Origin: Darksidea phi
Taxonomy: Eukaryota; Ascomycota; Dothideomycetes; Pleosporales; Lentitheciaceae
DNA: 64,000 nt
Direction: 5' to 3'
Assembly: GCA_030770425.1 (NCBI GenBank)
Contig: JASJFT010000010.1
Location: forward strand, 372,001 to 436,000
Under the pieces are notes generated by a model that made no database searches, had not been told where the DNA came from, and saw nothing but the letters and a program-made list of their open reading frames with translations. This document shows, piece after piece, positions 1 to 10,653 of this stretch (position 1 is its first letter; the number at the start of each line of letters is the position of its first letter). The position numbers and the translations under genes were made by a program.

Positions 1-3000
1 GGATTGTCATCAGAGACTTGGTGCACCGCCTCGATGGCCACACTTTTCGCTTTCAGCTGAGCTCGCCCAGCGGCAGCAGGATCTTGTTCACTCCAATACA
101 ACGTCCGTGTGTATGGATGGACCCAGAAGAAACGACGATGACGATTTTCAGACATGCCTTCGCGGCCAGCTCTTCGCGTGTATTTCCAAAGGAACTCGCC
201 AATCATGGTTTGCGTAATGGCCTGGATCATGCGTGGATCGGTCCTGGGATCCAAGCTAGTCTCGGTGAAAGTTGGACCTCCTGGTATGTTGAATCGATGA
301 TCTATTTCGGACCCAAACGAAGAGACCGACGAACGTCGAGTGATTGGAGAAGTGGCCCCACTCCGAGTTTGTGAGTTGTGACGTGGGCGAGGTGTTGTGC
401 CGCTCGTCTTAGGGCTGGAAGCCACATTAGATGTCCTAATACTCGGCGTTTGTGGTCGCTTCTTATAGGCGGAAGCTGGCATCACCGGTGGACCCATGGC
501 TCCTGGGGTGGTCGGCGTTGCTACCGGCGTGGGCGACTTCAGAGCAGCTGCAGCAATAACCTGCTTATGATCTGCAGGAAGCGGCGGAAGGTTGGCTTTC
601 TGAGAGCGCATGCTAGAGGAGCTGCCAGGGCGCCGTGGAGCTCGAACAGGTTCGTTCGAGTTCCGTCTGCTTGGCGATGCAGGCGGTGACATGCGTTTCT
701 CGACACCCGCGGTCGCAATAGTACCAGAGTGTCGCTGATTTCTCGACAAGAGTAGTCGGTCTATCTGGTCCGCCGACACCATTGTTTGAGTACCTTCATC
801 GGCCGTGGGTATTTGCAGTCGTTTTACGGGGGATGTCTGGCCGTCGCTCAAGCCGCGCTCCTTTTGCACGGCGTTGGACGCAATGGGAGCTAATGGAACA
901 CGTCCTTCCCTACCACTGACAGAGGTAGTTTCTGATGAGCCATCTTCGGGGGTAGCTTTGCCCCAAGGCAACACGGAGCCAAGGAACCCTCGTTTCGTAG
1001 CGTCCGAATGCTTGCTTTGATTGTCATCTGCTTGCGCTCCAGGGGTGGACGCGGGAAAAGGAAAAGCTCCTGTGCGGTGAGCGGTAGTTGGTCGGGATGG
1101 CATGTATGGTTCAGTCTCTTGGTGTACAATAGCTGATACAGACAACACAGTAGGAGGGTTCCTGTTTGCAGTTGACGGTCTGCTTGGACTGGGTAGGAAA
1201 GTAGGAAGGGTGGGTGACTCGGGCTGGGTATCATGAAGGATTGTTAGATCAGAAAATCCATGCACAGGAAGCGGCCTAATAGGAGACTCCGCAGGCTCCG
1301 TATGTTGAACGATTATTCCCGACACCTTCGACAATGCTGGGTGAGGCGGCTCCACAGGGAAGGTGCTTTGGTGTGACACAAGGGAGAGCTGTGGCACTGT
1401 GGACTTAGACAACTGCACCGGCTCTGTAGCTTGAGTTGAAAGAGCCGAGAAGTGTGATTGCGATGGACTTGACGCGACAGGTTCTGTAGCCTGATAGGAC
1501 ATTAGGGAGAACTGCGGGGCCAACTTCAGTTGCTCTACTGGCTCTGTAGCTTGGGAAGAAAGCTCTGACAATCGCGGGATGGCTGGTCGAGGCAGGTCCA
1601 CGGGGTCGGTGGTCTGAGTGGAGAATCCAGACATGCTCATTGGAGGTAGCTGAGATGGCGCCCCTGGCACCGTAGTCTGAATAGACAGATTTGACAGGCT
1701 CGACGGGATGGTTTTGAACTCCTGTGTTCCCCTAGAGGTTTTTTCAAGCTCAGTCGTTTCTGAGGATACGGCCGAGGCATGCAGAGGTGCTACCGCCAGT
1801 GCTGCTGTTGCGTGGGCTTCGATAGGTTCCGTCGTCTGACCCACGATGGGCGAAACGTTTAGCCTTGCGGGTAATGACCGTTCAACAGCAGGTGAGACTG
1901 GTTCGGTTCCCTGTGTCGAAAACGAAGACCGCGCAAGTGATGGTCGAGGCGAGGAATAGGGTGCTGTGCCTTGTGTAAAGACAGCCGACATGTTGAGTGC
2001 TTGCAGAGGCGGGGTCTTCGGCACCGTGTCCTGCGCAGAGACGGTAGCCATGCTCAATGAGGGTAGGGGGACGAAATGAGGGACCGTGTCTTGCGAAGAG
2101 AGCGCGGAGAGTTGAAGAGAGGGCAGAGGAGGAGCCTGAGGCTCCGTCCCCTGTACTGCTAACGTAGCTAAGCGTAGAGGAGGCGTAGGGGGCGATGATG
2201 GCGTTGTGTCCCGTGTGGTAAGCGTAGCAAAACGCATTGATTGTGTTGGAGGTGACTTTGGTTGCGTGTCTTGGGCTGAAATGGCAGACAGCTCCAAGGA
2301 ATGAACTGTTTCCTCTACAACAGCTGCTGCAGAGTCTAGTTCCCATGGTTCTGTCATCATAGCTGAATCTACCATCGGGGGTTTGGATAGAATGATGGAC
2401 TGCAGAGGTGATCTGCCAAGAGTTGGCTTTCTGAGCACATCAGGCGAGGACTCGGGTGACAGTACGCTGGAACGACTCGGTGTTCCGTCTGCAACGCTCC
2501 CATCCTCGCTCTCCCCAGCGCTGAGATCGCCCAGCTCAGCAAACAGACTTTGGCCTTGAACAGGAGTGCTGTTGTTGCTATTTACGAAACTGGCTGGAGA
2601 ATCCTTGATTGTGGAAGGTGTACTGGCGTAGATCTCCTGACTTCCTCTTGGCGTCGTCCTACGATAACCTCCTTGTCGAAGTTTGAGTCTGTACCGCGGG
2701 TGGTGAGGCTGCACAGGCGTCTTGATCTCAGCATCACCATCCCACTCATCGCCAGAAGTGGATGCGGTGCTCTCGTATGTATCTCTATGACCCACAGTAG
2801 CGAAAGAAGACGGTCGTTGACGCACTGTACTGGTCGCCGGGCCTGCCTCTGTCTCGGTCAGGTCATCGCTGCTGTCACCGTCTAATGTCTCTGCACCAGT
2901 CTGGAAGGCGTCTGTTTCGGTCGTGGTCCCGTCCCGCTCATTGGCAGTCTGGAAAGCAGCATCAGACGTCTCATTGGCGGTCTCGAAACCTTCGGCAGCA

Positions 3001-4550
3001 CTAGATTCCGCTGCGGAGCTAAATCCACTTAGGAACGCGCCAGGAACAACTTCTGTTCTTTGAGGTCGTCGGCTTGGCGTATTGGGAACCCCCTCTTGCT
3101 CTTCCCATTCATCGTCATCAACCACCTCTTGACTGCTGATTCGAAGAGCACCTAAGCGATCTGGACGAGCAGGTTTCTTGAAAACGTCCTTGTCATTCTT
3201 TCTCCGCTTGCTAGCGCTGCCAGGTCCATTCGTAGCGTTGCGGTTCGACTCGAGCTCGTCCCGGGCATCCTGGAGCATGCGCTTCAGTTCAATCTTCTCC
3301 GTCTTTTCGCGATGTATGTTATTTTTGAGCTGTTGGATCATGCGATGGGCGTGATGAAGCGAGTGCTTGAGCGTCTCGGACTCAAGCTGGCCATGGCGAG
3401 GGGTAGCTTTAGTTGGGGATGGCGGAGGCGAGTGGTCGGGAGTGGCGGTATCGCCCTCTTCGGCGCCTTCCTCTGGAGAAGTGTCTTCAGCAGATGCCTG
3501 CTCATCGGACCGCAAGCGATATTGGACAGCCTTTGCAAGCTCGATGTTCTGCGTAGACAGTTCATCCACCTTGCGTTGAAGAGCGCCCCTCTCCACCTCT
3601 CCCATACTCACATTGCGTCTAAGGCCGGACAGCTCCGTCTCATGCTGCTTAGACTGTGATGTATGATCTTCGTTGAGCTTGGCGTACAATTGCTTCAGCT
3701 CCTCAAATTCCCGTTCCAATTTAGCCTTCTTAGACTTGGTAAGATTGACATTTTGACTTAGGCGTTGCTCCCTATCGGCAGCCGCCTTGGACTGGGCTTC
3801 AAATTCCCGGACCTGCGTCTCCAGATTCCAGTTAACGTCCTTGAGCCTAGATTCGCTTTCGTCCAATGTCCGCAGGCGCTGAGAGAGACCCTCCACTTCA
3901 ATCTCCAGCTGCGACCTGTCAAGATTGGAGGCTTTGAGCGCCTCGTCTTTCTCACGTAAAACGGCTTGCAGGTCTTTCAACTGCGCAAGCAGAGAGGTGG
4001 AAATCTCGGTAGCAAGTGCGATGTCATTGATCCGGCTGGGCTGCTGGTTCCTTTGCTTTCGCGAGGGGACGCTGATCTTTGACGGGGAGGGTTGGGCTTC
4101 GCTGGTGTACACTGCCGCACCAGCAGTGGCATCAGTCTCACCGCTCGGCACACGGGACTTGGAGAGGAAGACACGGGCAGTCTCCCTCCCGACCGCGTTG
4201 AACTCCTTCTCAAGCTCGGCCAGCCTTGACCGCAGCTCTGGGCCAATGTCGGTGTCCTCTTCTTGCTTCTCTACCTCCTGCAGCCTCTCCTCCAGCTCTT
4301 TGCGCTGCTGGACTAGCGAATTGCCCAGGTGTGAAGTCTCTTGCAGCCTGCGTGTTGTCTCGGCAAGATGGGCCTGGAGTGCCCGCTTCGCCTGTGTAGG
4401 AGAGCCATTTAGGTAGAAGGAAAACTGCGAGTTGTCGAAGGCAGAGTATCGCTGCCTGTGGGCATCATGCGAGCTCGTAACGAAGGGGTCCGCGCCGTTG
4501 TGTTCCTCCACGGCAAATGCGCCGGGTGGTGGGTTCGCTGTTGTTGCCAT
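1..4550 (-). CDS. apsA: ApsA/Num1 nuclear migration anchor protein (3' end cut by window edge)
   Basis: One uninterrupted frame runs from the ATG at 4550 off the left edge (over 1500 codons). By family knowledge, ApsA/Num1 sits at the cell cortex and binds phosphoinositides through a C-terminal PH domain. It anchors dynein to position nuclei and tethers mitochondria. Seen in sequence: an N-terminal segment with DPFVTSS and QFSFYLNGSP, a long heptad-like coiled coil (about residues 50-420), a Ser/Thr- and acid-rich middle, and about 17 degenerate copies of a 20-30-residue unit. The start of an Mcp5-type PH domain follows near the edge (MIGEFLWKYTRR, then RHRRFFWVHPYTRTLYWS). The missing C-terminus lies outside the window. 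The start was chosen because it opens the family-like N-terminus in the context ctaATGGc. The gene is divergent from cwc24. No intron is needed. Confidence 0.9.
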   Translation of the reverse strand, partial: MATTANPPPGAFAVEEHNGADPFVTSSHDAHRQRYSAFDNSQFSFYLNGSPTQAKRALQAHLAETTRRLQETSHLGNSLVQQRKELEERLQEVEKQEEDTDIGPELRSRLAELEKEFNAVGRETARVFLSKSRVPSGETDATAGAAVYTSEAQPSPSKISVPSRKQRNQQPSRINDIALATEISTSLLAQLKDLQAVLREKDEALKASNLDRSQLEIEVEGLSQRLRTLDESESRLKDVNWNLETQVREFEAQSKAAADREQRLSQNVNLTKSKKAKLEREFEELKQLYAKLNEDHTSQSKQHETELSGLRRNVSMGEVERGALQRKVDELSTQNIELAKAVQYRLRSDEQASAEDTSPEEGAEEGDTATPDHSPPPSPTKATPRHGQLESETLKHSLHHAHRMIQQLKNNIHREKTEKIELKRMLQDARDELESNRNATNGPGSASKRRKNDKDVFKKPARPDRLGALRISSQEVVDDDEWEEQEGVPNTPSRRPQRTEVVPGAFLSGFSSAAESSAAEGFETANETSDAAFQTANERDGTTTETDAFQTGAETLDGDSSDDLTETEAGPATSTVRQRPSSFATVGHRDTYESTASTSGDEWDGDAEIKTPVQPHHPRYRLKLRQGGYRRTTPRGSQEIYASTPSTIKDSPASFVNSNNSTPVQGQSLFAELGDLSAGESEDGSVADGTPSRSSVLSPESSPDVLRKPTLGRSPLQSIILSKPPMVDSAMMTEPWELDSAAAVVEETVHSLELSAISAQDTQPKSPPTQSMRFATLTTRDTTPSSPPTPPLRLATLAVQGTEPQAPPLPSLQLSALSSQDTVPHFVPLPSLSMATVSAQDTVPKTPPLQALNMSAVFTQGTAPYSSPRPSLARSSFSTQGTEPVSPAVERSLPARLNVSPIVGQTTEPIEAHATAALAVAPLHASAVSSETTELEKTSRGTQEFKTIPSSLSNLSIQTTVPGAPSQLPPMSMSGFSTQTTDPVDLPRPAIPRLSELSSQATEPVEQLKLAPQFSLMSYQATEPVASSPSQSHFSALSTQATEPVQLSKSTVPQLSLVSHQSTFPVEPPHPALSKVSGIIVQHTEPAESPIRPLPVHGFSDLTILHDTQPESPTLPTFLPSPSRPSTANRNPPTVLSVSAIVHQETEPYMPSRPTTAHRTGAFPFPASTPGAQADDNQSKHSDATKRGFLGSVLPWGKATPEDGSSETTSVSGREGRVPLAPIASNAVQKERGLSDGQTSPVKRLQIPTADEGTQTMVSADQIDRLLLSRNQRHSGTIATAGVEKRMSPPASPSRRNSNEPVRAPRRPGSSSSMRSQKANLPPLPADHKQVIAAAALKSPTPVATPTTPGAMGPPVMPASAYKKRPQTPSIRTSNVASSPKTSGTTPRPRHNSQTRSGATSPITRRSSVSSFGSEIDHRFNIPGGPTFTETSLDPRTDPRMIQAITQTMIGEFLWKYTRRAGREGMSENRHRRFFWVHPYTRTLYWSEQDPAAAGRAQLKAKSVAIEAVHQVSDDN
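1110..2310 (-). repeat. Degenerate intragenic repeat array of apsA
   Basis: Within the apsA frame a unit of about 20-30 codons recurs roughly 17 times. The core reads like LSxLSxQxTEPVxxPxPx, for example LSELSSQATEPVEQ, FSALSTQATEPVQ and LQLSALSSQDTVP. Copies differ by substitutions and small length changes, so it is an old, diverged array rather than a fresh tandem duplication. Num1 and ApsA proteins are known to carry repeats between the coiled coil and the PH domain. The unit length here is my reading by eye. Confidence 0.8.
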
Positions 4551-5588
4551 TAGTAGTTCCAGTGGGAGCCCGCTCGCTTGCCCATCGCCTGATGTTTGTA
4601 TTGCGCGCAGCTCGCCTGGCTAGATGGTGGGTATGCCGACGCAGCAGGCGACCTCGTAGGGGGGAAATAATATTGATTAGAAGCGAGTACCGCAGGGCCG
4701 AAAGAAAGACAGGAAGCGAAGGTTGAACAGCGGCCTGGCGAAGATTGAACACGAGATCGATGGATGTTTCACCGCCGTCGGGAGGCAGAGGCTCGCGAAT
4801 GGCGAGAGAAAGCAGGACGGGCTTGGCCAAGGAACGCGCAGGCAGGAGCTCCGGCACGGCGGTTGCTGGAGGAGCACTGGAACGCGTCTCCGTCACACAA
4901 GAGCCGACAGCGACATGCGCACCCTCCGCAGCGCTTACAGAGGCAAGGAAAGGAGGGAGCGGCGGCGGCGGCGGCGGCGGACGGGGCAGAGACAGACAAA
5001 CGGAGGGCGAGCGCGGAGCGGGTGTTGTTTTGCATGAACAGGTGCACAGACGCTCATCTCAGCCGACTGATTTGTATCCCTGGCCCACTGCGATGAGCAT
5101 CAACAAACAGATCAATTGGGTCGCAATGACTCATGCGCGCCTACCGATGCGCCACGTAAATCACTTGGGCGCGCTTCCACTGCTCCAAGAAGGCATGTTT
5201 ACGACTGTTATTGGTGTGACGCGGCCGATACCCTACCTTGTTTTGACAACCAAAAGGCGCGCCGCCATTTACCGTGTAGTGGCGTTCCATGGCAAAGCTT
5301 TAAGCGGGACATTGGCCAAGTCTGTCACGAATCCGGTGGTCTAGTTGAGACTCGTATCCGTGGCTCGCCTCCCATCTCGAAACGAGGCCGGTCCTTTTCA
5401 GAAGCTGGGGAAGTTTGTGATTGACAAAGGTGACAGCAGCCTGCGCCACTTATTTTCACGTGATCTGAGATTTCTCAGCCACATGCGACCGACATCTTAG
5501 CTCGAACTCTCCATGCCCCGACAATTGCTACACCTCGCAACTCGCAACTCCGCAACTCTGCAACCCTAATAGCAATATTTACAGCGCC
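4551..5588. other. Divergent promoter region apsA / cwc24
   Basis: About 1 kb separates the two divergent start codons. It contains a (GCG)n tract at 4959-4980 and a TCACGTGA palindrome near cwc24. Several open frames cross it (for example 4745-5344), but they are low-complexity Arg/Gly-rich GC artefacts with no family resemblance. I see no gene. Confidence 0.6.
5456..5463. promoter_or_regulatory. TCACGTGA palindromic E-box
   Basis: A perfect TCACGTGA palindrome lies 126 bp before the cwc24 ATG. Such sites (RTCACRTG type) are bound by bHLH factors of the Cbf1 class in fungi. That it acts on cwc24 or apsA is inference from position only. Confidence 0.35.
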
Positions 5589-6527
5589 ATGGCCGACACA
5601 GAAGCCCCTGTCGTTAAATTCAAAAAGCGTGGCGCCAAAGCAGCGCCCCGCAAAGTCGCTCCACCGCCACGATCCGATTCCGACTCGTCCTCGGGTTCAG
5701 GAGCAGAAGGCGAAGGCGGTCACGTCGTAAAGAGGCGGAAACTAAACGCAAATGCACTCAAGGCGTCTACCGTAGACCAACATCCCAAGTCGGCGCTCGA
5801 AGGCACCACCAAGTACGAGGCCAACCGATCCGCCGTGATAGAAGCCAGCACCGACGCCACCAAGCAGTCAAACTGGTACGAAGAGAACGCAGACGGCGCA
5901 TTGGACTCGAAAAACCTTCTTGGCAGCACGCGATCTCTCGCGAAACCACAATCCCATATCGAGAAGGAGACGAATGCGCCAGAGCGTAGAGTCGGTCCAC
6001 AGAAGGCCTCGTCCAATGTTCGGACAATCACCATGGTAGACTACACACCAGACGTATGCAAGGACTACAAGCAGACGGGCTTCTGCGGCTTTGGCGACAA
6101 CTGCAAGTTCCTGCACGCCCGTGAGGACTATGCTGCAGGGTGGAAGTTGGACCGGGAGTGGGAGATGACAAACAAGGGCAAAAAGCCCGGTGGCACCGTA
6201 GTCGCGTCCGCGAACCGCGACCTAAACGAAAAAGATGATGATGGTGTGGATCTGGCGATGCTGGAGAAGATACCATTTGCCTGCATTATCTGCAAAAAGC
6301 CTTACAAAAGTCCTATCATTACAAAATGCGGTCACTACTTCTGCGAAGCATGTGCGCTGAAGCGATACCGGAAAGATCCTACCTGCGCAAATTGCACTGC
6401 GAAGACGTACGGCGTTTTCAACAGAGCGAAGAACCTACAAAAGCTTCTGGACAAGAAACAGAAATGGGAGGACAAGAAGAAAGCGGAAGAAGAGGAGGCC
6501 AAGGCAGCGGAAGAAGGTGGGGATTGA
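5589..6527 (+). CDS. cwc24: Pre-mRNA-splicing factor Cwc24 (CCCH + RING)
   Basis: A single-exon 312-aa protein. In yeast, Cwc24 joins the activated spliceosome in the nucleus and guides 5' splice-site use; the animal counterpart is RNF113A. Seen: a basic, Ser-rich N-terminus with a bipartite-like VKRRK signal, the Cwc24-type KYEANRSA segment, and one CCCH finger near residues 156-175 (C-x8-C-x5-C-x3-H). A C3HC4 RING lies near 230-268 (CIICKKPYKSPIITKCGHYF then CEAC...CANC). It ends in a charged Lys/Glu tail. All finger cysteines and histidines are present. The ATG (gccATGG) is in strong context. Length matches fungal orthologs. Confidence 0.95.
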   Translation: MADTEAPVVKFKKRGAKAAPRKVAPPPRSDSDSSSGSGAEGEGGHVVKRRKLNANALKASTVDQHPKSALEGTTKYEANRSAVIEASTDATKQSNWYEENADGALDSKNLLGSTRSLAKPQSHIEKETNAPERRVGPQKASSNVRTITMVDYTPDVCKDYKQTGFCGFGDNCKFLHAREDYAAGWKLDREWEMTNKGKKPGGTVVASANRDLNEKDDDGVDLAMLEKIPFACIICKKPYKSPIITKCGHYFCEACALKRYRKDPTCANCTAKTYGVFNRAKNLQKLLDKKQKWEDKKKAEEEEAKAAEEGGD

Positions 6528-8296
6528 GTGTCGAGCAGCTTTCTGCATGATTACCGCCTGTCCCCCCGCACTGGTCATGGTCATAGGATCAATCCTACAT
6601 CCACTGCGATTACGATCCAGGCCTCGCAATCACGGATAGCCTCCAGCACGTCTGATCTGTCAAAGAGGCCCCGCCTGGATGTCGTCTCCAGTAAACGGCG
6701 GCCTCGCAGTCAGGTGTGACATATCAGAGACTTAGCTAGCCGAAGTTCAGAATGTAATGCTACGGCGATAATGCTACGGCGATAATGCTACCCGGGCCTT
6801 GTGGCCAGCAGGCTGATCCTGCACTGTTATCACCTTGCGTGCAGGCTGCCTGTAGAGGTCAGTCCGTAAGATCTCATTCGTGACTGTAGTGGACCTACAA
6901 TGAACATTGCCCAGGCAGATATCACATTGCTCTTCTACATTGTGTCCCTCGTGGAAATTTTTCGAGAAGAAGCCATTTATTGACCTTTCTTGTTTGGCAA
7001 AAGACATCAACTCGGACGAAGAACTATAAGACAAGGACGGATATCCCGATGAACATACAGAGACCCATCAAGATTCTTAGGACGATTCTCTTCTGGCGTG
7101 ATTTTGGTGCAGCTTACGGGAGAATCCATCGTCAGCGATGTGATCTGAGCGGTAGAAACCGGAAATAATTAAATCAAGAGGCGATTGTGTGTTGAGGGAT
7201 TGGACGCTTTCTGGAAATAAACGCAAGGAACTAGCGGGATACGGGGGACCAATGTCAACGTGTAACCATCAGCGTGGCTGCATCACTCCCTGTTATAGTT
7301 GACGTGCCGACCGGGTAGTTGATCTGCATGCATAGAAGTTGTATGCTCTCGAATGGATATGGGCTTCAATATGTATCCGTACGCTCCGACAGTGCCCATC
7401 TCCGACTTTCATCTATCGTCCATGGCACACATCTCATATACACAGCTTGGCAGGCACGACTTGGAGGGGCGAGATGAAGCGGAATTGGCGAGGTGCACCG
7501 GTTGGCGCCGATCAGTGCAGCGGCGCGCAGCATCGCGTGCCCGGATAGCCGCTTTGGGGGCGTCCTAGTGCTTGGGGGTCTGCGCGGGCGGCGGCATGTG
7601 TGGCATGTGAACAGGTGGTGTTTAGCCGATGGATGGGGAGGAATTGCGGTGTGTAAAAGTATGCAATAAGACTTTGGAGGCAGAGGGCGCGTGGTTGCAG
7701 ACAGCTGCGTGTTTGGCTGCTGTTAATCATCGTGAGCATTTGGAGCGTCGTCGTAGGCCGGCTCTGGCCGCGACTGCTGCATCCGGGCTAACGCTCTTCT
7801 AGAAGCACCACCACCACCACCATTTTGACCCCATGTCCACTGCCCCTCCAGAAGCCGTCCAGTTTTCTTCCTTCTTCTCTTCACCAGACGCGCCCTGCTT
7901 CCGCCATTTCTCCTGCGCTGCGCTGCGCCGCCCCGGACGCCGGACGCATCCTCGTCGGCCGATCCCCTCCCTCCAACTGCCGCCACGAAGTACCTAGGTT
8001 CCCCCCAGCCACAGCAGGCGAGTCCGGTGACCCTCGCTTCACCAATAGCTTTCCGAATGCGTCACTCTCGTCCACCAGGTACCATTTACCATTTACCACG
8101 TCCGCGACCACGGCAGCCTATTCTCGCATGGATGGCGAGGCAACTGACACCGCTCCAGGTGCCCACGTCTGCTGCCGCATGCACAGCATTCGCACCCACG
8201 GATATCGCGACCCGTATTCAATCGCGTGAACGTCATTCGCCGCGCCCGTCCCGTGACTCCGTCATTCCCCGACCCAGCAGGTACCCATCGCTGTAG
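6528..8296. other. Intergenic region, no gene seen
   Basis: About 1.8 kb between cwc24 and the next gene on the same strand. It holds a short tandem repeat (6755-6791) and a (CAC)n tract near 7806-7822. Open frames here (7339-7568, 7825-8296, 7723-7986 and others) overlap in conflicting frames, are low complexity and match nothing I know. The stretch just before 8297 is probably 5' UTR and promoter of the downstream gene. Confidence 0.6.
6755..6791. repeat. 14-bp tandem repeat, 2.6 copies
   Basis: The unit TAATGCTACGGCGA occurs twice exactly (6755-6768 and 6769-6782), followed by a partial TAATGCTAC copy. It lies in the 3' flank of cwc24. Confidence 0.85.
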
Positions 8297-9853
8297 ATGC
8301 TCCTGCAAGCCGACCCGAGCCTGGCCGAGGTCCCAGGCTTCACTTCGGAGCAACTGGCGAGCCTGACGCGCAGCATTGAGCTGAAAAAGCAGAAGCTCGA
8401 GTCAGACATCCATGCCTATATAAGAAAGAAGCAGCGCGAGCTCGCGCTTTGCGAACAAGAGGTGAGCACCGCATTCCGAATCCTGGAGCCGGCACGTTGA
8501 TAACGCTAATCGGGTTAGCTTCTCGCACAGTACCGTGAAACGTACTGCGGCGAGACTCGACAATCTGCGCCCATGCCCGCCGAGTCACAAACCCCAGGTT
8601 TGCCCCCAGATACGGCCTCTTCAGCAACCCAGCTGGCCGAGTCCCCCTTGGGGTCGAGTGCGCCCGAGGAGAAGAAGCGGACTAAGCATACGCGCGTGCA
8701 CAAGCGCGAGAAGGAGCTGTTCGGGCTCGTGACGCCCGTCTTTCTCCCTCTGTTGGAAGCCGGAGACCCCACGCCCGCCAAAAAGAAAGAGAAGAAGCGG
8801 CGACACAGGGAGAAGGGAGAGAGCAGTGGCACTTCTCCCCCCACCTCAGAACAAGGATCGCCATCGCAAGATGCTGAGAAAGGACAGGAACATTGCAGCC
8901 ACCGAAGTAAGGGCGGCGAGAAGATGGAGCCAGATGAGGTCCTGCAGATCGCCCCTACCAAGGAAAACGAGTCGTCGGAGCCTAGAAAGAAGTCGAAGCG
9001 ATCTGCAATGAAGAAGTCATCGCTACGGAAGAACAGCGGGGAGAGGAGTAGACGGAAGAGAGTGAGCTTGGTCATCGACGACCAGATCGTTCTGCCCGCG
9101 GATGAGTACCTGGAACCCCCGCTCACCTCGCCTTCTGAGACGACCATATCAAGCACCTCAAATTCGACGGCCTCCCTTGACGATGTAATAGACCCGCGTC
9201 TCCTGCCTCGCCATGAAACACGAATTCACGAGGAAGGCGAGCATCGGGAACACCACGATCCTGTACATCACGGCCTCCCTCTCCCAACGCACCTCCCAAG
9301 CACATTACCCACCCAACACACCGGTCATACTCTCCCAGAGTCTCCACTCGGTCAATCGCCTGTCCCATCGCCCATCTCCCCCGCTCTTCACGACCCTCTG
9401 CGCACTACCAACCGCGCGCTCCTCGAACACTCCCCTCGCAGCGCTCGTATCAACATCCCGCAATATACCTCCACCACCCCAATATTTGCGCCCCAACCCG
9501 ATGTCGCCGAAGAGGGCAAGGAAGACTTCAATACTTATGTAGGTGGACTCAGCGGGTCTGGCTTTGACAATGTTGATCAGACGGGCTCGCTGGGGTATCC
9601 GTCTAGCCTTGGCGCAAGCTACATGGAAAGCTATATGCAGAGCCGGCCGCTGAGCGTGCGCATGGCGGCTGCGGAAAAAGCGGGCTTGGTCGAAGAGGAG
9701 AAGGGGCTAGTGGTGAATGGAAGGGGCCACAACGGAGATGCAGGGTCGAATGGCAATCAAGGTGCAGAGGTGGGTACTAGGCATGTGGAGCGAGTCGATC
9801 ACGGTGATGATGATGACGAGATGGATGTGATAGGCAGTATGGAGGGGTTTTAG
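8297..9853 (+). CDS. Uncharacterised basic/acidic fungal protein, 499 aa
   Basis: Two exons, 8297-8461 and 8519-9853. The 57-bp intron starts GTGAGC, ends TTAG and has a GCTAAT branch-like site; phase is 0 at the join. The first 60 residues form a predicted coiled coil (LTRSIELKKQKLESDIHAYI). Then come Lys/Arg-rich blocks with KHTRVHKREKELFG and RKKSKRSAMKKSSLRKN (nuclear-signal-like), a Pro/His-rich stretch, and a better-ordered C-terminus with TYVGGLSGSGFDNVDQ, SLGYPSSLGASYMESYM and RPLSVRMAAAEKAG. That C-terminal block looks like a motif shared by hypothetical proteins of other Pezizomycotina (memory only). I assign no function. The ATG at 8573 is internal to exon 2, not the start. Confidence 0.75.
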
Positions 9854-10653
9854 GGAATAAGTAGGTTTGAGGGGTGAAGGTGGGGTCATAGGGGATCGCA
9901 CGGGCTTTCCATGGGTATATGGACGTGCTATTATGGAACCGGAGTATGGGGGATCTTGCATTTGGTGGTACTCTACTTGTTTGGCGTTCCAACCTCTGTT
10001 CGGCATGGCATTGTCATTGGGGGGCGTTTTGATGCTTGCTTCGGCATGTTTATCGTACTCTTTGTTTTGTAGTTTAGTGGCTCGCTGTAGCTGCGAAGGC
10101 AGTCATCAGTTGTAAATAGTTGATACGTGCCAGTCAAACCCGAATGTCACATGTCAAAGTGAGATCTTGACAGTGTTTCACCAAGATTAGAATTTCTTCT
10201 CATCATCGGCATGTGGTAGTCTAAAAAACGGGTATCGCACCCTCCTTTTCATTCTCCCTTAGGACAGACGTCTACCCAATCGTTCCGATTTCGCCCGAGA
10301 AAACCGTAGAGCTGTCCAAAACACCTTTTTCCGTGTATCAACGCTGGGTAAATGCTGCTTCTCCACTACAGTAGTGAATCGCCGGCTATCGATTCTCATG
10401 AGAACAAGAGTCGCATGCGAACGACATATTAGTCACCAATGCTGCCTTCCTCGTCATCTCAACAGGGCTTTCTGCCTTCGTCTTGCCAATTTGGCAAACT
10501 CCCACAACGCATCTCCACTTATCATGTATCCTCATAATATTCGTATTCTGGTGACGCAAGCGACCATCGCCGGTCATCATATCGCCGTCGCAGTCCAATG
10601 GCTCGATAGACGGATTCTGGCTGGGCTGGGCCGTGCGCTGGGGCAACAGCCAT
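9854..10653. other. Convergent intergenic region, no gene seen
   Basis: Lies between two convergent genes, so it should hold both 3' UTRs. Frames at 9867-10115 and 10374-10691 look random. No RNA gene was recognised. Confidence 0.55.

Noticed and set aside
1110..2310. CRISPR-like regular repeats
   Set aside because: The units are degenerate protein repeats in a eukaryotic coding frame, with no fixed DNA repeat or unique spacers.
890..4416. Several 60-160-codon frames opposite apsA and in its other frames
   Set aside because: They mirror the biased codons of the long apsA frame; that frame alone shows domains and runs uninterrupted to the window edge.
4745..5344. 199-codon plus frame with a poly-Gly run
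   Set aside because: The run comes from a (GCG)n tract, three frames are open at once because of GC content, and no domain or ortholog-like feature is present.
7339..8296. Small plus and minus frames before the 499-aa gene
   Set aside because: Low complexity, conflicting frames and a (CAC)n tract. Most likely UTR/promoter sequence.
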